DNA of 20,032 bases from assembly GCA_964557845.1 (NCBI GenBank), contig CAZLBV010000248.1, positions 1 to 20,032 of the forward strand, read 5' to 3'. Origin of the DNA: CAZLBV01 sp964557845 (GTDB lineage Bacteria > Acidobacteriota > Aminicenantia > Aminicenantales > Aminicenantaceae). Each line of letters opens with the position of its first letter. The first letter of the stretch is position 1. Below the pieces are notes generated by a model. It made no database searches. It was not told where the DNA came from and saw nothing but the letters and a program-made list of their open reading frames with translations. Of the stretch, positions 1 to 8,674 are shown piece after piece. The translations under genes and the position numbers were made by a program.

Positions 1-233
1 GAGATTCCCGTTTTCCCAGGCCGTTCGTTCATAATACCAACATCGTATGCCACCGACACGGATACGATCGGAAGGGAAAAATCCTCCACAAGGATAATAT
101 GAAGCCCATTATCTAGATCATATTGGGTGAAATGGAAAGGCAATCCATCTATTTCTTGAGGAAAGAGAGAGAATATAACCAGCAGATATAAAAGTATGAA
201 TGACAGGACACCCGTAACTCTTAATTTAACCAT
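1..233 (-). CDS. M16-family zinc peptidase, N-terminal part only
   Basis: This reading frame is open from an ATG at 233 to the window edge, giving about 77 residues; the rest lies to the left. The first 27 or so residues have a basic start, a hydrophobic core and a polar end, so a signal peptide is likely. The next part contains LDNGLHIILVEDFSLPIVSV followed by YDVGIMNERPGKTGIS. This is the classic start of M16 (insulinase/processing peptidase) proteins, just before the HxxEH zinc site, which is outside the window. The protein is therefore probably an exported zinc peptidase or a non-catalytic M16 partner; the zinc motif cannot be checked here. It starts 53 bases after the phosphatase gene on the same strand and is probably the last visible gene of that operon. 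No clear Shine-Dalgarno sequence precedes the ATG. Confidence 0.8.
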   Translation of the reverse strand, partial: MVKLRVTGVLSFILLYLLVIFSLFPQEIDGLPFHFTQYDLDNGLHIILVEDFSLPIVSVSVAYDVGIMNERPGKTGI

Positions 234-286
234 CGTGGATTTTAAAATAACATAATTAGAGTAAGTCATTCAAATAGAGGTCTTGG

Positions 287-1963
287 TCAACTGATCCTTT
301 TAATAACCAGAAGGGTCATGTCATCCATTGGATCTGTCCCTGCAGAAAATTCATGGAGAGTCGCATATACTTTATCCTTTATGGTATAGGCAGATTCTTT
401 TGAATGTTTCTTTATCAGATCAATAATTCTTTCCTCCTCGAATTCTGTGTTGTCTCGGCTTCTGCATTCTATAATTCCATCCGTATAAAGCAAAAATATT
501 TCTCCGACATTCAGTTTTACTTTTTGTAATTCATATTTTTCTGATTCAAACATACCGAGACAAAGCCCTGTGCTTTCAAGATGGGTGATTTTGCCTTTTT
601 TATTCAAAATAAATGGTGGGTTGTGACCTGCATTGATATATTTGAATTCTCCTGTCTCTTTATTCAATTCTCCGAAAAAGAAAGAAATAAAACGATTGGA
701 AGCAGAGCTGCGGTAAATGAAACTATTGAGCTTTTCGATCATATCCGGCATGGAGTAATCGGGTCCGATCTCTGAATGTAAAGCAGCTCTTAGTGATGCC
801 ATAAGAAGCGAAGCACTAACTCCTTTTCCGGCCACATCACCGATCGCAATTCCCAGTCTATCAGAGGAGATCGGAATATAATCGAAATAATCTCCTCCGA
901 CCTGATAGCAGGGTATATTAGCTCCTGTGATCTCGAAGTTCTTCCATTCCGGATCTTTCTTTGGGAGAAAATCTTTTTGTATCTGTGCTGCTAAGGAAAG
1001 TTCTTTTTCCATTTTTTCTTTTTCAATAGCTTGTTCGATTAGCTTAGAGTTCTCGATTTTGACCGCAGCCAGATTGGAAAGAAGGGTAAGAAGCCTTAAG
1101 TCTTCCTCGGTGAATTGTTCAAGCAGGGAAATTCTGTCTGAATATATAATGCCGATGATATCTCGATTATTCCACAAGGGAACACACATAGCAGAAAAAA
1201 TATTGAGTTTGATTATGCTATCTTGAGCTTTGAAACGGCTGTCTCCTTGTGCATCGGATATCATTATTGAGGAGTTCTTATTTACTGCCATATTGATTAC
1301 GGTTTGACTCACAAGTATCCGTTGGTTCATTAAGCTGGGATTGTTGATCCTGACAACCTTTGGGATCATCTGAGGAGGATTTCCTTCTTTTAACATCAAG
1401 ATCCCTCGATCCATGGGAACATGTTGACAGATCAAATTCATGATATGTTCTAATAGTTCTGACAGCGGCATATGCAGTACCAGAGCTTTACTTACCTCAC
1501 TGATTACTGAATAAAATTTATGTTCAGATCGGATCTGATCAAAATCGAGGGGTTGTACAGTTGCTTTTATGGTGGTGGTGAGGTCCGGCTTGGATAGTAT
1601 TTCTTCAACATTCATTATGGTATTAATATTCGATGAAGGAGAAGGGGCATCGGTTACTTCAACATTTGTGGCTAATTCTTTATCAAATTTGATCCTGGTA
1701 GAACCTATCAATATTTCATCACCTTTTTTTAAAATAGATTCGGTATCAATTTTTTTTCCATTGAGAAAGGTCCCGTTTTTGCTTTTATTATTCTGGATCA
1801 TAAAGTTGTTCCCGGAAGGATGAATAAAAGCATGGTGACTGGAACAAAAGGGGTCCTTTAGAGAAATGTCGTTATTCTCAGCGCGGCCTAAGGAAATTTT
1901 TTGATTAGGCAGGCTGTATTCGAAAGAGTCTTCGTTTTTGGGGTACACATATAATTTTGGCAT
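287..1963 (-). CDS. FHA-GAF-PP2C (RsbU/SpoIIE-type) serine phosphatase
   Basis: A 558-residue cytoplasmic protein that probably dephosphorylates a STAS-domain antagonist. Residues 1-95 form an FHA phosphothreonine-binding domain (LGR at 25-27, SSHH at 41-44, NGT at 63-65). Residues about 150-305 are GAF-like. A helical linker with LAAQIQKDFLP (324-334), typical of RsbU proteins, leads to the PP2C/SpoIIE domain. The metal-binding residues are present: GGDYFD (356-361), IGD (374-376), YTDG (493-496) and DD (547-548). NAGHNPPF (444-451) is also typical, so it should be active. The frame can be extended to a TTG at 2011, but the FHA domain begins right at the ATG at 1963 and neither start has a good ribosome-binding site. 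It lies in the same operon as a STAS protein, its likely substrate. The FHA domain suggests input from a Ser/Thr kinase. Confidence 0.92.
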   Translation of the reverse strand: MPKLYVYPKNEDSFEYSLPNQKISLGRAENNDISLKDPFCSSHHAFIHPSGNNFMIQNNKSKNGTFLNGKKIDTESILKKGDEILIGSTRIKFDKELATNVEVTDAPSPSSNINTIMNVEEILSKPDLTTTIKATVQPLDFDQIRSEHKFYSVISEVSKALVLHMPLSELLEHIMNLICQHVPMDRGILMLKEGNPPQMIPKVVRINNPSLMNQRILVSQTVINMAVNKNSSIMISDAQGDSRFKAQDSIIKLNIFSAMCVPLWNNRDIIGIIYSDRISLLEQFTEEDLRLLTLLSNLAAVKIENSKLIEQAIEKEKMEKELSLAAQIQKDFLPKKDPEWKNFEITGANIPCYQVGGDYFDYIPISSDRLGIAIGDVAGKGVSASLLMASLRAALHSEIGPDYSMPDMIEKLNSFIYRSSASNRFISFFFGELNKETGEFKYINAGHNPPFILNKKGKITHLESTGLCLGMFESEKYELQKVKLNVGEIFLLYTDGIIECRSRDNTEFEEERIIDLIKKHSKESAYTIKDKVYATLHEFSAGTDPMDDMTLLVIKRIS

Positions 1964-2065
1964 TAGTCTATTTTTGTGATAATTATAAACTCTTCTGTTA
2001 GTGAATATCAAGTTTTAGGGAAATATCATAAAAGACATAAAATACAAGATGATTTCTGTCGTTTC

Positions 2066-4555
2066 TTAGCGGGACTTCTTTTTAAGAAGATGTTTTATTC
2101 TTGTGACCTTGTTTTCAAATAATGAATCATCGATCATGGGCAAAATCATTTCTCTTATGTCTCTGTCGAGGATGTTGTCCAGAAGTTCGAGAGAGTAATC
2201 CAGTGATTTTTTTGTACCTGCAGCTATATTCTGATAGGCCGAGTTTATATCGGCTTTGGGATAAATCAAGGTTAGTAGTTCAAAGATCTGTTTCAGGTAG
2301 GTTCTAACGCTGCTGTTAAGCCGTTCCAATTCCTGCTTGTTTTTTGTCTCTTGTTCGATCTTATGGATTTCTATGAGAGTTTTAAGGCTGTTTTCAGCGA
2401 TCTGAAAGATCTTTTTAGAGATTGTGGTGTTGTCATATTGTAAAAGATCATTCCTTTCTCTTAATCTATATAAAGCTTCAATAACATTCTTGTTAATCTC
2501 AAGGTCAGTGATAACTAAGGATTCAACTAAAACGTTGGCAGCTCTCTGTGAGTTTATCCTTTGGAGGATATCCGGTATATTTTTTCGGATAGCCATAGAT
2601 TCATCGGTATTCCACAAGTAGTCTTTTAAAGTTCCTGTGATCCTATCCCCGAATGCAACCAGTGTTTCGCCTGCGCTTCTTTGAGTCGGTTTTTTAGACA
2701 GTAGATTGATGATGTAAGGAAGCAGCTCTCTTTTTTGAATTTTTGCTGCAGTATCTAAAGCATAGGTATTTACATCTAGGGAAGGGTCCTGCAGAAGTTT
2801 TTTCAAATTTAAGATCAATGTTCGTGAAGGTTTCATCATGCCCATGATTTTTGCAGCTTCCATTTTTGATACTTCGGTAGTTTCACTGGTATCACGGACA
2901 ACTTCTTCTATGTGTTGGGTCATAAGATCCTGATAAGTATCTTGCGACATGATCTCCTTTATTTGAATACTTAATTCCTGATTGGATGATTCATATTCAT
3001 CAGTTGCTGGAAGCAAGGCCTCCCCATCCAATTCCAAGAGTGAATCCATAGAGCTAGCTTTGATCTTATCAGATTTTTCGGAAATGACTTTTCTTAATTC
3101 CGGGCTTATTTTTTCATTTTTTATGAGTTCGAATAGATTCATGGCGTATAAAACCGGACTTCTTTCTCTACTCTGCAGGGTATCGAAAATCATTTTTGTA
3201 AGATCGAGGTCAACGGTTTCGGAGACCATTCTATCGGCATCCTCCCATTTTATTTTTAGATGTGTTTTTATAAGGTTCACATATTCCTGATAGATCAATA
3301 AGTTTAAAATAATCCAAAGTAAGGCTATTACAGCTGTTATCAAGCCAATGTATTTGAGCGGGAAGTTTAAAATTGAAATAAAGATTATCAGAAGAATTCC
3401 CGCAAATCCTCTTGCGAATTTGTTGACAAACATATCAATAAAAATTTTCACTCTATATTTGGTTTCAGGAGGTATGGGAATATAGAGAAGTTCTCTTACC
3501 GTTTGACTCAAGGAGTGTGAGAGGCTTTTATCGGCTCCTTTAATGAAAACAGCCCAATAAATAAGTGCGTAAACCGGTATTAAGAATAGAGATAATACAC
3601 TGAAAAAAATAATGATCGGCACTATTAAAAGGGCGGTTTTTAAACCAAAGTTTTTAAGTATTCTATTTGTAAGAATCATATGCAGAATATATGAAAAAGT
3701 TAACAAAATAGTAAAAAATAGGCCAAGAAAAGCTGTCCGGGCATCTTTATCAACATAAGATATTTCGATAATCGAATTGAATTGGAAGTCGATAAAAGTC
3801 GTGATCAGAATGGAAGTGATCATCATTCCGGTTAATAGGTAGAAATAGCGGTTGTTTTTTAATAGATGAAGACTCGATAAAATAATACTTCTTGATTTTT
3901 TTTCTTCTTGAAATCCCTTGGTCTTTGTCTCTTTCTGCATAACGAGCGACTTTGAGATGGCCTTTACTATAAGCAGGCAAAAGAATAATGTTATTGGGCA
4001 AAAAAATATCAAATTCTCAGTTCCGATTTTTTTTGCGAGAACAGATGCTAACAGGGATCCAGCAATTCCCCCAGTTAATCCACCGCTTACCAGGAATCCG
4101 AATAAACGTTTCGCTTGATGTGGATGATAGACCTCATTGACGAGGATCCAAAACTGGGTCACGGATGTAATAGTGAAAAGTTCCACCCAAACCCAATAAA
4201 GCATGCGGATCCAGCTTCCAAGATAAGGAAACAAGAGGCGGAACGTTAAAAAACTGACAATGAAGAAGATTAAACTTAATGAAACAAAGATTGTTCGTTT
4301 TGAAGATTGCAGCAGCCTTGCATTCATCGGAAGCACTGTTCCAATTATGATGGCGGTTAAAAGATAAGCGAGGGGAAGCCTGCTAGAGGAGAGCCCTTGG
4401 AGGAATTCTGATATTTTTACAGTCTTCAGAATATAGGCCGTAGTGGTTAAGAGAAAAAAATAAATAAACAAATAAAGCAAATGGAAGGATTCATTCCGCT
4501 TTAAATCAGTATAAGGCCTGATGATCCGGTAGAAAATATTATTAAGATCGATCAT
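2066..4555 (-). CDS. ATP/ADP-translocase-like (NTT) membrane carrier with HEAT-like tail, second copy
   Basis: An 829-residue paralogue of the gene just upstream. Residues 1 to about 420 hold around a dozen hydrophobic segments. Family signatures include TQFWILVNEVYHPHQAKRLF, the glycine-rich GGLTGGIAG after it, and a basic stretch ETKYRVKIFIDMFVNKFARG. These match the FW...N...AkR and KyKaKxxID signatures of the nucleotide-transporter/ATP-ADP translocase family. The remaining 400 or so residues are soluble and helical, with HEAT-like repeats (for example the stretch around DPSLDVNTYALDTAAKIQ) and a conserved end, SLELLDNILDRDIREMILP. Its ATG overlaps the previous stop by 4 bp, so the two are probably translated together and may form a heteromer. 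The substrate is not shown by the sequence: nucleotide exchange is the family precedent, but many bacterial members with such tails are uncharacterised. No frameshift or truncation was seen. Confidence 0.8.
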   Translation of the reverse strand: MIDLNNIFYRIIRPYTDLKRNESFHLLYLFIYFFLLTTTAYILKTVKISEFLQGLSSSRLPLAYLLTAIIIGTVLPMNARLLQSSKRTIFVSLSLIFFIVSFLTFRLLFPYLGSWIRMLYWVWVELFTITSVTQFWILVNEVYHPHQAKRLFGFLVSGGLTGGIAGSLLASVLAKKIGTENLIFFCPITLFFCLLIVKAISKSLVMQKETKTKGFQEEKKSRSIILSSLHLLKNNRYFYLLTGMMITSILITTFIDFQFNSIIEISYVDKDARTAFLGLFFTILLTFSYILHMILTNRILKNFGLKTALLIVPIIIFFSVLSLFLIPVYALIYWAVFIKGADKSLSHSLSQTVRELLYIPIPPETKYRVKIFIDMFVNKFARGFAGILLIIFISILNFPLKYIGLITAVIALLWIILNLLIYQEYVNLIKTHLKIKWEDADRMVSETVDLDLTKMIFDTLQSRERSPVLYAMNLFELIKNEKISPELRKVISEKSDKIKASSMDSLLELDGEALLPATDEYESSNQELSIQIKEIMSQDTYQDLMTQHIEEVVRDTSETTEVSKMEAAKIMGMMKPSRTLILNLKKLLQDPSLDVNTYALDTAAKIQKRELLPYIINLLSKKPTQRSAGETLVAFGDRITGTLKDYLWNTDESMAIRKNIPDILQRINSQRAANVLVESLVITDLEINKNVIEALYRLRERNDLLQYDNTTISKKIFQIAENSLKTLIEIHKIEQETKNKQELERLNSSVRTYLKQIFELLTLIYPKADINSAYQNIAAGTKKSLDYSLELLDNILDRDIREMILPMIDDSLFENKVTRIKHLLKKKSR

Positions 4556-7068
4556 TTTTTATTTCTCGACCTGCTTGTGCCTGATCCCTTAAGATTCCTG
4601 TTTGCTATTTGGATTTTATGGATCTTGTCTTTTAACGGAATATCCTCAACAATAGGAATGATAAGGTCGCGGATTTCTTTTCTTAAGGTATTATCCAGAA
4701 GCTCTATCGCATAAGCCATGGAGTCTTGTGTGCCAGTCTGCAGATAATTGTAGGCCTTATAAATATCTTCGCGGGGATAAAGAAGCGCTAACAGTTTAAA
4801 TATATTCATCAGGGTAGAATTTAATTCCATCCTGTATTCTTCGGCCGGAAACTCAGTCTTTTTTGTGTCATGCACGCTGACGAAAAGATGATAATATTTC
4901 TTTATTTCAATGAAGATTTTTTTTCTAATCAGGGTGGGTTCTATATTTAGGTTGATTTTATTAGATCGCAGCAGGTCGAGAGCGTCAATAATATCAGTGG
5001 AAAGATCTGAAGTTTCATTCTGAAATGATTCTGTGATTGTTTGAACTGCTTTAACCGTGCCGGTTTGGGCCAGGATCGGTATCAAAGCCTTTCTTAACTC
5101 CAGATTTTCTGAAGGATCAAGAATATAGTCAGACAGCATCCCCGCTATTTTTTCTCCGAATTTTTCCAGTGAGGCCCGGGCATCTTCCTTCAAATAGGGA
5201 TCCAAAAGTTTATTAATGAGGACAGGAACATTTTCTAATCTTTGCAGCCGGGCCACGCTTTCCATGGCGAATTTTACTACTTCTGGGGAATTATCCTCCA
5301 ATAGATCATCTAACTTGTTTACTAGGGGAGTATCAGGAGGCATCAACCCCAAAGCCTTGGCTATTTCCATCTTGGAGGTATTGGTTGTTTGTTTCTTATC
5401 ATCCAGAACGCTTTCGATATATTCTTTTATTAATGTTTGGTAATTTTCAGAAGACATGATCTCTCGAATGTTTTTTTCTAAAGAATCCTCTTTTTCTGGG
5501 TAGTCTTCCGTTGGGATCCAGGTAGTCTGGTCTGTCTCAAGCAAAGAACCCATAGACGCCATGCGTGATGCTCCTGATTCCATGGTGATGAGATCCTGAA
5601 TTTCAGGAGTAAAACGGTTTTGTATGATCAATTCATAAAGATGCATGGCATAAAGGATCTTGCTTCTGTCTTTGCTTTCTAAAAGATCGAAAATCAGTTT
5701 GGTATAGTCCCTATCGACTTCATCCCCCACCAGTTTATCCCCACGTTCCCATTTGGTGATTAAGCTTTGTTTTACTGTTTCAACATATTGTTTGCTTACT
5801 TTAAGATTCAAAAAAAGCCAGATGATAATGAAAAAAGAGGAGACGAGGCTTATATATTTCAAATCGAGTTTTAAATATAAAAAAACCATCAGAATGACTG
5901 CTCCCAGTCCTTTAGCGAATCTATTCAGAAACATATCTATAAAGATTTTAGCCTTATACTTTGTTTTAATAGGAATAGGTATATATAAAAGTTCTCTAGC
6001 GGACTGATTAAGAGAATAGGATAAACTTTTATCTCCTCCTTTGATCAAGATCGCGAAAAGTAGCAACGGCCAAACAGCTATTCCGACACTGCAAAAAAGC
6101 AAGATCAGGGGATAAAGAAGCAAATTTAATTTAAGGCCATACCGGTTAATGAGTTTACTGGTTAGAAGGAGTTGGAGAAAAAATGAGAAAACCAGCATTC
6201 CAGCGGTAAAAAAAGCAAAAAAGGAAATCAGGTTTTTCCCTCCGGTCAAGGAATTTTTTACAACTGCATTGAATTGGAAATCGATCAAGGTGGAAACGAT
6301 CAAAGTTACCGTAACTATCCCCGCTAAAAGAAGAATAAATGAATTTGAACGAACGGCCTTAAAACAGTCTCTGAAGCCTATCCGGGAAGGTATTTGTATC
6401 TCTTGTCTTGAGTCTTTTGAGCCGTTTAAAGGAGCAGCATTGGATTTATTCTCCAGTTTGAAAATTGGTTGGACAACAAAGATCGTCGAAAAGATCATCG
6501 CCCCTGCTATCAGAAGTAAATAATCAGAATACTTAGATGTGGCTAAGAAGCCGGTCAAAATCCCGCCTGCGATTCCCCCAAGAATTCCGCCGCTTCCAAA
6601 AAAACCGATCAATCTCCTAGCTTCCCTTGGATTAAAGCTGTCGTTTACCGCAATCCAAAATTGAGTGACCAAAACTACGATATAAATATTGGCCCATATC
6701 CAGTAGGCAACTGGAAGCCAATCTAAATTTTTTTCAGCTCCTATGGGAATCAGAAACCAAAAAATAATAATGGAAATTAAAAAAAGAACAAGGCTGGTAA
6801 TGATCAATCTGTCTCTGGGAATATTTTCTAGGAATTTTGAGTGAAAATTCACAATGATGCCGATCAATAAAGCCGTAAATAAATAGGCATAAGGTAACCC
6901 CTCTTTCCCCAATTGATCCAACAGGTTAGCGTTTCTTATGGATTTGATAATGCTGTAGGGAGCGGTTATTAAAAAGAAAAATAAGAAAAAAAGAATTGAA
7001 AGTTTTTCTTCTCCAGGATTGATAGGAATAAATCGATGGAGATATCTAAACAACCGGCTGCTATGCAT
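4552..7068 (-). CDS. ATP/ADP-translocase-like (NTT) membrane carrier with HEAT-like tail, first copy
   Basis: An 838-residue inner-membrane protein. The carrier part (about 25-425) has roughly twelve hydrophobic segments. It shows YSIIKSIRNA (38-47), TQFWIAVND (135-143) followed by EARR (149-152), GSGGILGGIAGG (158-169), and a basic signature around 370-386 (KYKAKIFID then R383 and K386). These fit the NTT/TLC ATP-ADP carrier superfamily. From about 430 the protein is soluble and alpha-helical with HEAT-like repeats; it ends in a lysine/arginine-rich tail. It begins 29 bases after the STAS gene and overlaps the second copy by 4 bp. The HEAT tail is probably a cytoplasmic interaction platform (inference). 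NTT carriers are best known from intracellular bacteria and plastids, where they swap ATP for ADP, but nothing else here suggests an energy parasite, so a sensory or other transport role is possible. The ribosome-binding site is weak. Confidence 0.8.
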   Translation of the reverse strand: MHSSRLFRYLHRFIPINPGEEKLSILFFLFFFLITAPYSIIKSIRNANLLDQLGKEGLPYAYLFTALLIGIIVNFHSKFLENIPRDRLIITSLVLFLISIIIFWFLIPIGAEKNLDWLPVAYWIWANIYIVVLVTQFWIAVNDSFNPREARRLIGFFGSGGILGGIAGGILTGFLATSKYSDYLLLIAGAMIFSTIFVVQPIFKLENKSNAAPLNGSKDSRQEIQIPSRIGFRDCFKAVRSNSFILLLAGIVTVTLIVSTLIDFQFNAVVKNSLTGGKNLISFFAFFTAGMLVFSFFLQLLLTSKLINRYGLKLNLLLYPLILLFCSVGIAVWPLLLFAILIKGGDKSLSYSLNQSARELLYIPIPIKTKYKAKIFIDMFLNRFAKGLGAVILMVFLYLKLDLKYISLVSSFFIIIWLFLNLKVSKQYVETVKQSLITKWERGDKLVGDEVDRDYTKLIFDLLESKDRSKILYAMHLYELIIQNRFTPEIQDLITMESGASRMASMGSLLETDQTTWIPTEDYPEKEDSLEKNIREIMSSENYQTLIKEYIESVLDDKKQTTNTSKMEIAKALGLMPPDTPLVNKLDDLLEDNSPEVVKFAMESVARLQRLENVPVLINKLLDPYLKEDARASLEKFGEKIAGMLSDYILDPSENLELRKALIPILAQTGTVKAVQTITESFQNETSDLSTDIIDALDLLRSNKINLNIEPTLIRKKIFIEIKKYYHLFVSVHDTKKTEFPAEEYRMELNSTLMNIFKLLALLYPREDIYKAYNYLQTGTQDSMAYAIELLDNTLRKEIRDLIIPIVEDIPLKDKIHKIQIANRNLKGSGTSRSRNKK

Positions 7069-7097
7069 GCTGAAGCTCTATTGAATATTACGATGTG

Positions 7098-7445
7098 TCA
7101 ATCATTTATAAAACTTTCTAAGGCTGTTTTTTCATCATCGAATATTTCTAAGACTTTTGTCAGCATCGTGATTTGAAAAACAAGAAATAATTTTTTTGAT
7201 ATTTTTGCGATTTTCAGTTTTCCACCGAGATTGTGGGCTGAAATGTAACTTGCCAAAATTTCTCCAACACCGAAACTATCGATGAATTCAACTTTATCAA
7301 AATTCAATAATATATATGTCTTCCCTTTTTCCAACTGTGATTTTACCATTTCATGAAGAGTAATATCGGTTATATCCGTTCTCCTTATTTCGCCCTCTAT
7401 ATCAAATATGATCACTCCATTTTTTTCTCGGGGTTTAATATTCAT
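7098..7445 (-). CDS. STAS-domain anti-sigma-factor antagonist (SpoIIAA/RsbV type)
   Basis: A 115-residue single-domain STAS protein. FDKVEFIDSFGVGEILASYI places Asp56-Ser57 exactly where SpoIIAA and RsbV carry the phosphorylated serine, so it should be phosphorylatable. The usual second serine or threonine is Phe58. In partner switching, the unphosphorylated form binds an anti-sigma kinase, and an RsbU/SpoIIE-type phosphatase resets it. The reading frame could start at a TTG three codons earlier, but AAGAAGG abuts that TTG directly and lies 9 bases before the ATG at 7445, so the ATG is the start. It is the first gene of the minus-strand operon that continues with two NTT-like carriers and the FHA-GAF-PP2C phosphatase. 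Its kinase partner could be the ATPase at 13121-13543 or lie elsewhere. No sigma factor is in the window. Confidence 0.9.
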   Translation of the reverse strand: MNIKPREKNGVIIFDIEGEIRRTDITDITLHEMVKSQLEKGKTYILLNFDKVEFIDSFGVGEILASYISAHNLGGKLKIAKISKKLFLVFQITMLTKVLEIFDDEKTALESFIND

Positions 7446-7526
7446 CGCAACCAACCTTCTTATAGGTTATATTTAAGTCGTTTTAATTTAAATACAAAAC
7501 TGAAACAAAAACTTGCTATATCTAAG

Positions 7527-7555
7527 CTTCTATCAAAAGAAAATTTAATTGTCAA
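7527..7555 (-). promoter_or_regulatory. candidate sigma-70-type promoter for the STAS-carrier-phosphatase operon
   Basis: On the minus strand a perfect TTGACA (7550-7555) is followed after 17 bases by TAGAAG (7527-7532, four of six matches to TATAAT). Transcription would start near 7520 and leave a leader of about 75 bases before the STAS start codon. The spacing and -35 box are good, the -10 box is moderate, and the AT-rich setting makes chance matches common. Confidence 0.4.
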
Positions 7556-7575
7556 TTCCATTCTTGCTATTTTAC

Positions 7576-7604
7576 TTGTATTAAGTATTTTCTGTGTATA
7601 TGAT
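7576..7604 (+). promoter_or_regulatory. weak candidate promoter for the phosphatase-kinase genes
   Basis: TTGTAT (7576-7581) and TATGAT (7599-7604, five of six to consensus) are 17 bases apart. The start site would fall about 10 bases before the ATG at 7622, which would give an almost leaderless message. This fits the absence of a good Shine-Dalgarno sequence there. The -35 box is poor (three of six), so this is tentative. Confidence 0.25.
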
Positions 7605-7621
7605 AAAATAAAATAAGTAAG

Positions 7622-8674
7622 ATGATCCCAAGATACTCCAGATTTAAAAAATTCATTATAGCTGTTTTTTTTATTTTCTTTTTTTTAGTAAATCTATCTT
7701 TTTCAGCAACCAGATGTGTTTGGACTGGAGTCGATAAGATCGTTGCTGTCGGAGATCTTCACGGAAGTTTTGATGGTTTTGTAAAAATCCTAAAAAGCAC
7801 AAATATAATTGACGATAAAATGCATTGGATAGGAGGAGAGACTCACCTTGTACAGATGGGAGATGTTTTGGATAGGGGGAAGGATGCAAAAAAGATTTTC
7901 GATCTCCTTATGAGATTAGAAAAGGAAGCAGAAGCAGCTGGTGGCCACGTACATGTATTGATCGGTAATCATGAAGAGATGAATATTTTGGGATTGGCGT
8001 TTGGATTCACTGGTTATGTCACTGTTGGACAATTTGTTTCCTTTTTGCCTGAAAAATACCGAAATAAAATGGAAAAAGATATCCGTCAGAAGTTTGCTGA
8101 AGAGCAGCCTGATACCTACTCGCAGGGAAATAGCCTTCAGGAAGCTTTACAGACATTTTGGGCAGAGACCATGAATGAATCGACGGCGCAAGAGTTTTAC
8201 CATGAGAATTTCATGAAAGAATATGGCCGGTGGATCCTTACAAAAAATATTGCCATTAAATTAAATAATATTATTTTTGTCCATGGTGGGATCAATAAGA
8301 AATTTTCTGAGTGGGGAATAATCGATATTAATGAAACCATGCGGAGAGAATTGAGTTTTTTAAGCCGGGGAGTTTCGATTAATCGAACTATCGTTTATCA
8401 ACCTGATAGTCCAGTCTGGTTCCGAGATTTTGCCCGGGGGGATGAAGAAGAACTAAAAGAAGATTTAAATTATGTGCTGCAAAACCTAAATGCTGATTAT
8501 ATGGTTATAGGGCATACAGTAACTGCAGTGGTGGATTTTTCTCCAAAAAGCTTAAGCCGTTTTGACGGACGGGTTTGGACTATTGATACTGGTATTTCAG
8601 AATTTTATAGAGGAGCTTTGAGTGCTCTTATTATTCAGGATGGAAAATTTCAGGTTTGGGGGGAATTCGAATGA
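7622..8674 (+). CDS. exported PPP-type (Shewanella-like) metallophosphatase
   Basis: A 350-residue protein of the calcineurin-like/PPP fold. After a signal peptide (basic RFKK, hydrophobic core, likely cleavage after SFSA at about 29) come the dimetal motifs in order: GDLHG (44-48), GDVLDRG (80-86), GNHE (115-118), VHGG (220-223) and GHT (297-299). The metal ligands D45, H47, D81, N116, H221 and H298 are therefore all present. SPVWFRDFARG (263-273) corresponds to the WxR stretch seen in PPP protein phosphatases. The order and length fit the Shewanella-like protein phosphatase group, so a protein Ser/Thr or Tyr substrate outside the cytoplasm is likely; a small-molecule substrate cannot be excluded. 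The stop codon overlaps the next gene's start by 4 bp (ATGA), tying it to the kinase-like pair that follows. The ribosome-binding site is weak. Confidence 0.9.
   Translation: MIPRYSRFKKFIIAVFFIFFFLVNLSFSATRCVWTGVDKIVAVGDLHGSFDGFVKILKSTNIIDDKMHWIGGETHLVQMGDVLDRGKDAKKIFDLLMRLEKEAEAAGGHVHVLIGNHEEMNILGLAFGFTGYVTVGQFVSFLPEKYRNKMEKDIRQKFAEEQPDTYSQGNSLQEALQTFWAETMNESTAQEFYHENFMKEYGRWILTKNIAIKLNNIIFVHGGINKKFSEWGIIDINETMRRELSFLSRGVSINRTIVYQPDSPVWFRDFARGDEEELKEDLNYVLQNLNADYMVIGHTVTAVVDFSPKSLSRFDGRVWTIDTGISEFYRGALSALIIQDGKFQVWGEFE

Noticed and set aside
4552..7068. The host as an obligate intracellular energy parasite because of NTT carriers
   Set aside because: The carriers have unusual tails and regulatory neighbours, and the window also encodes sulfate activation, SAM-cycle and phospholipid synthesis genes, so a parasite lifestyle is not supported.
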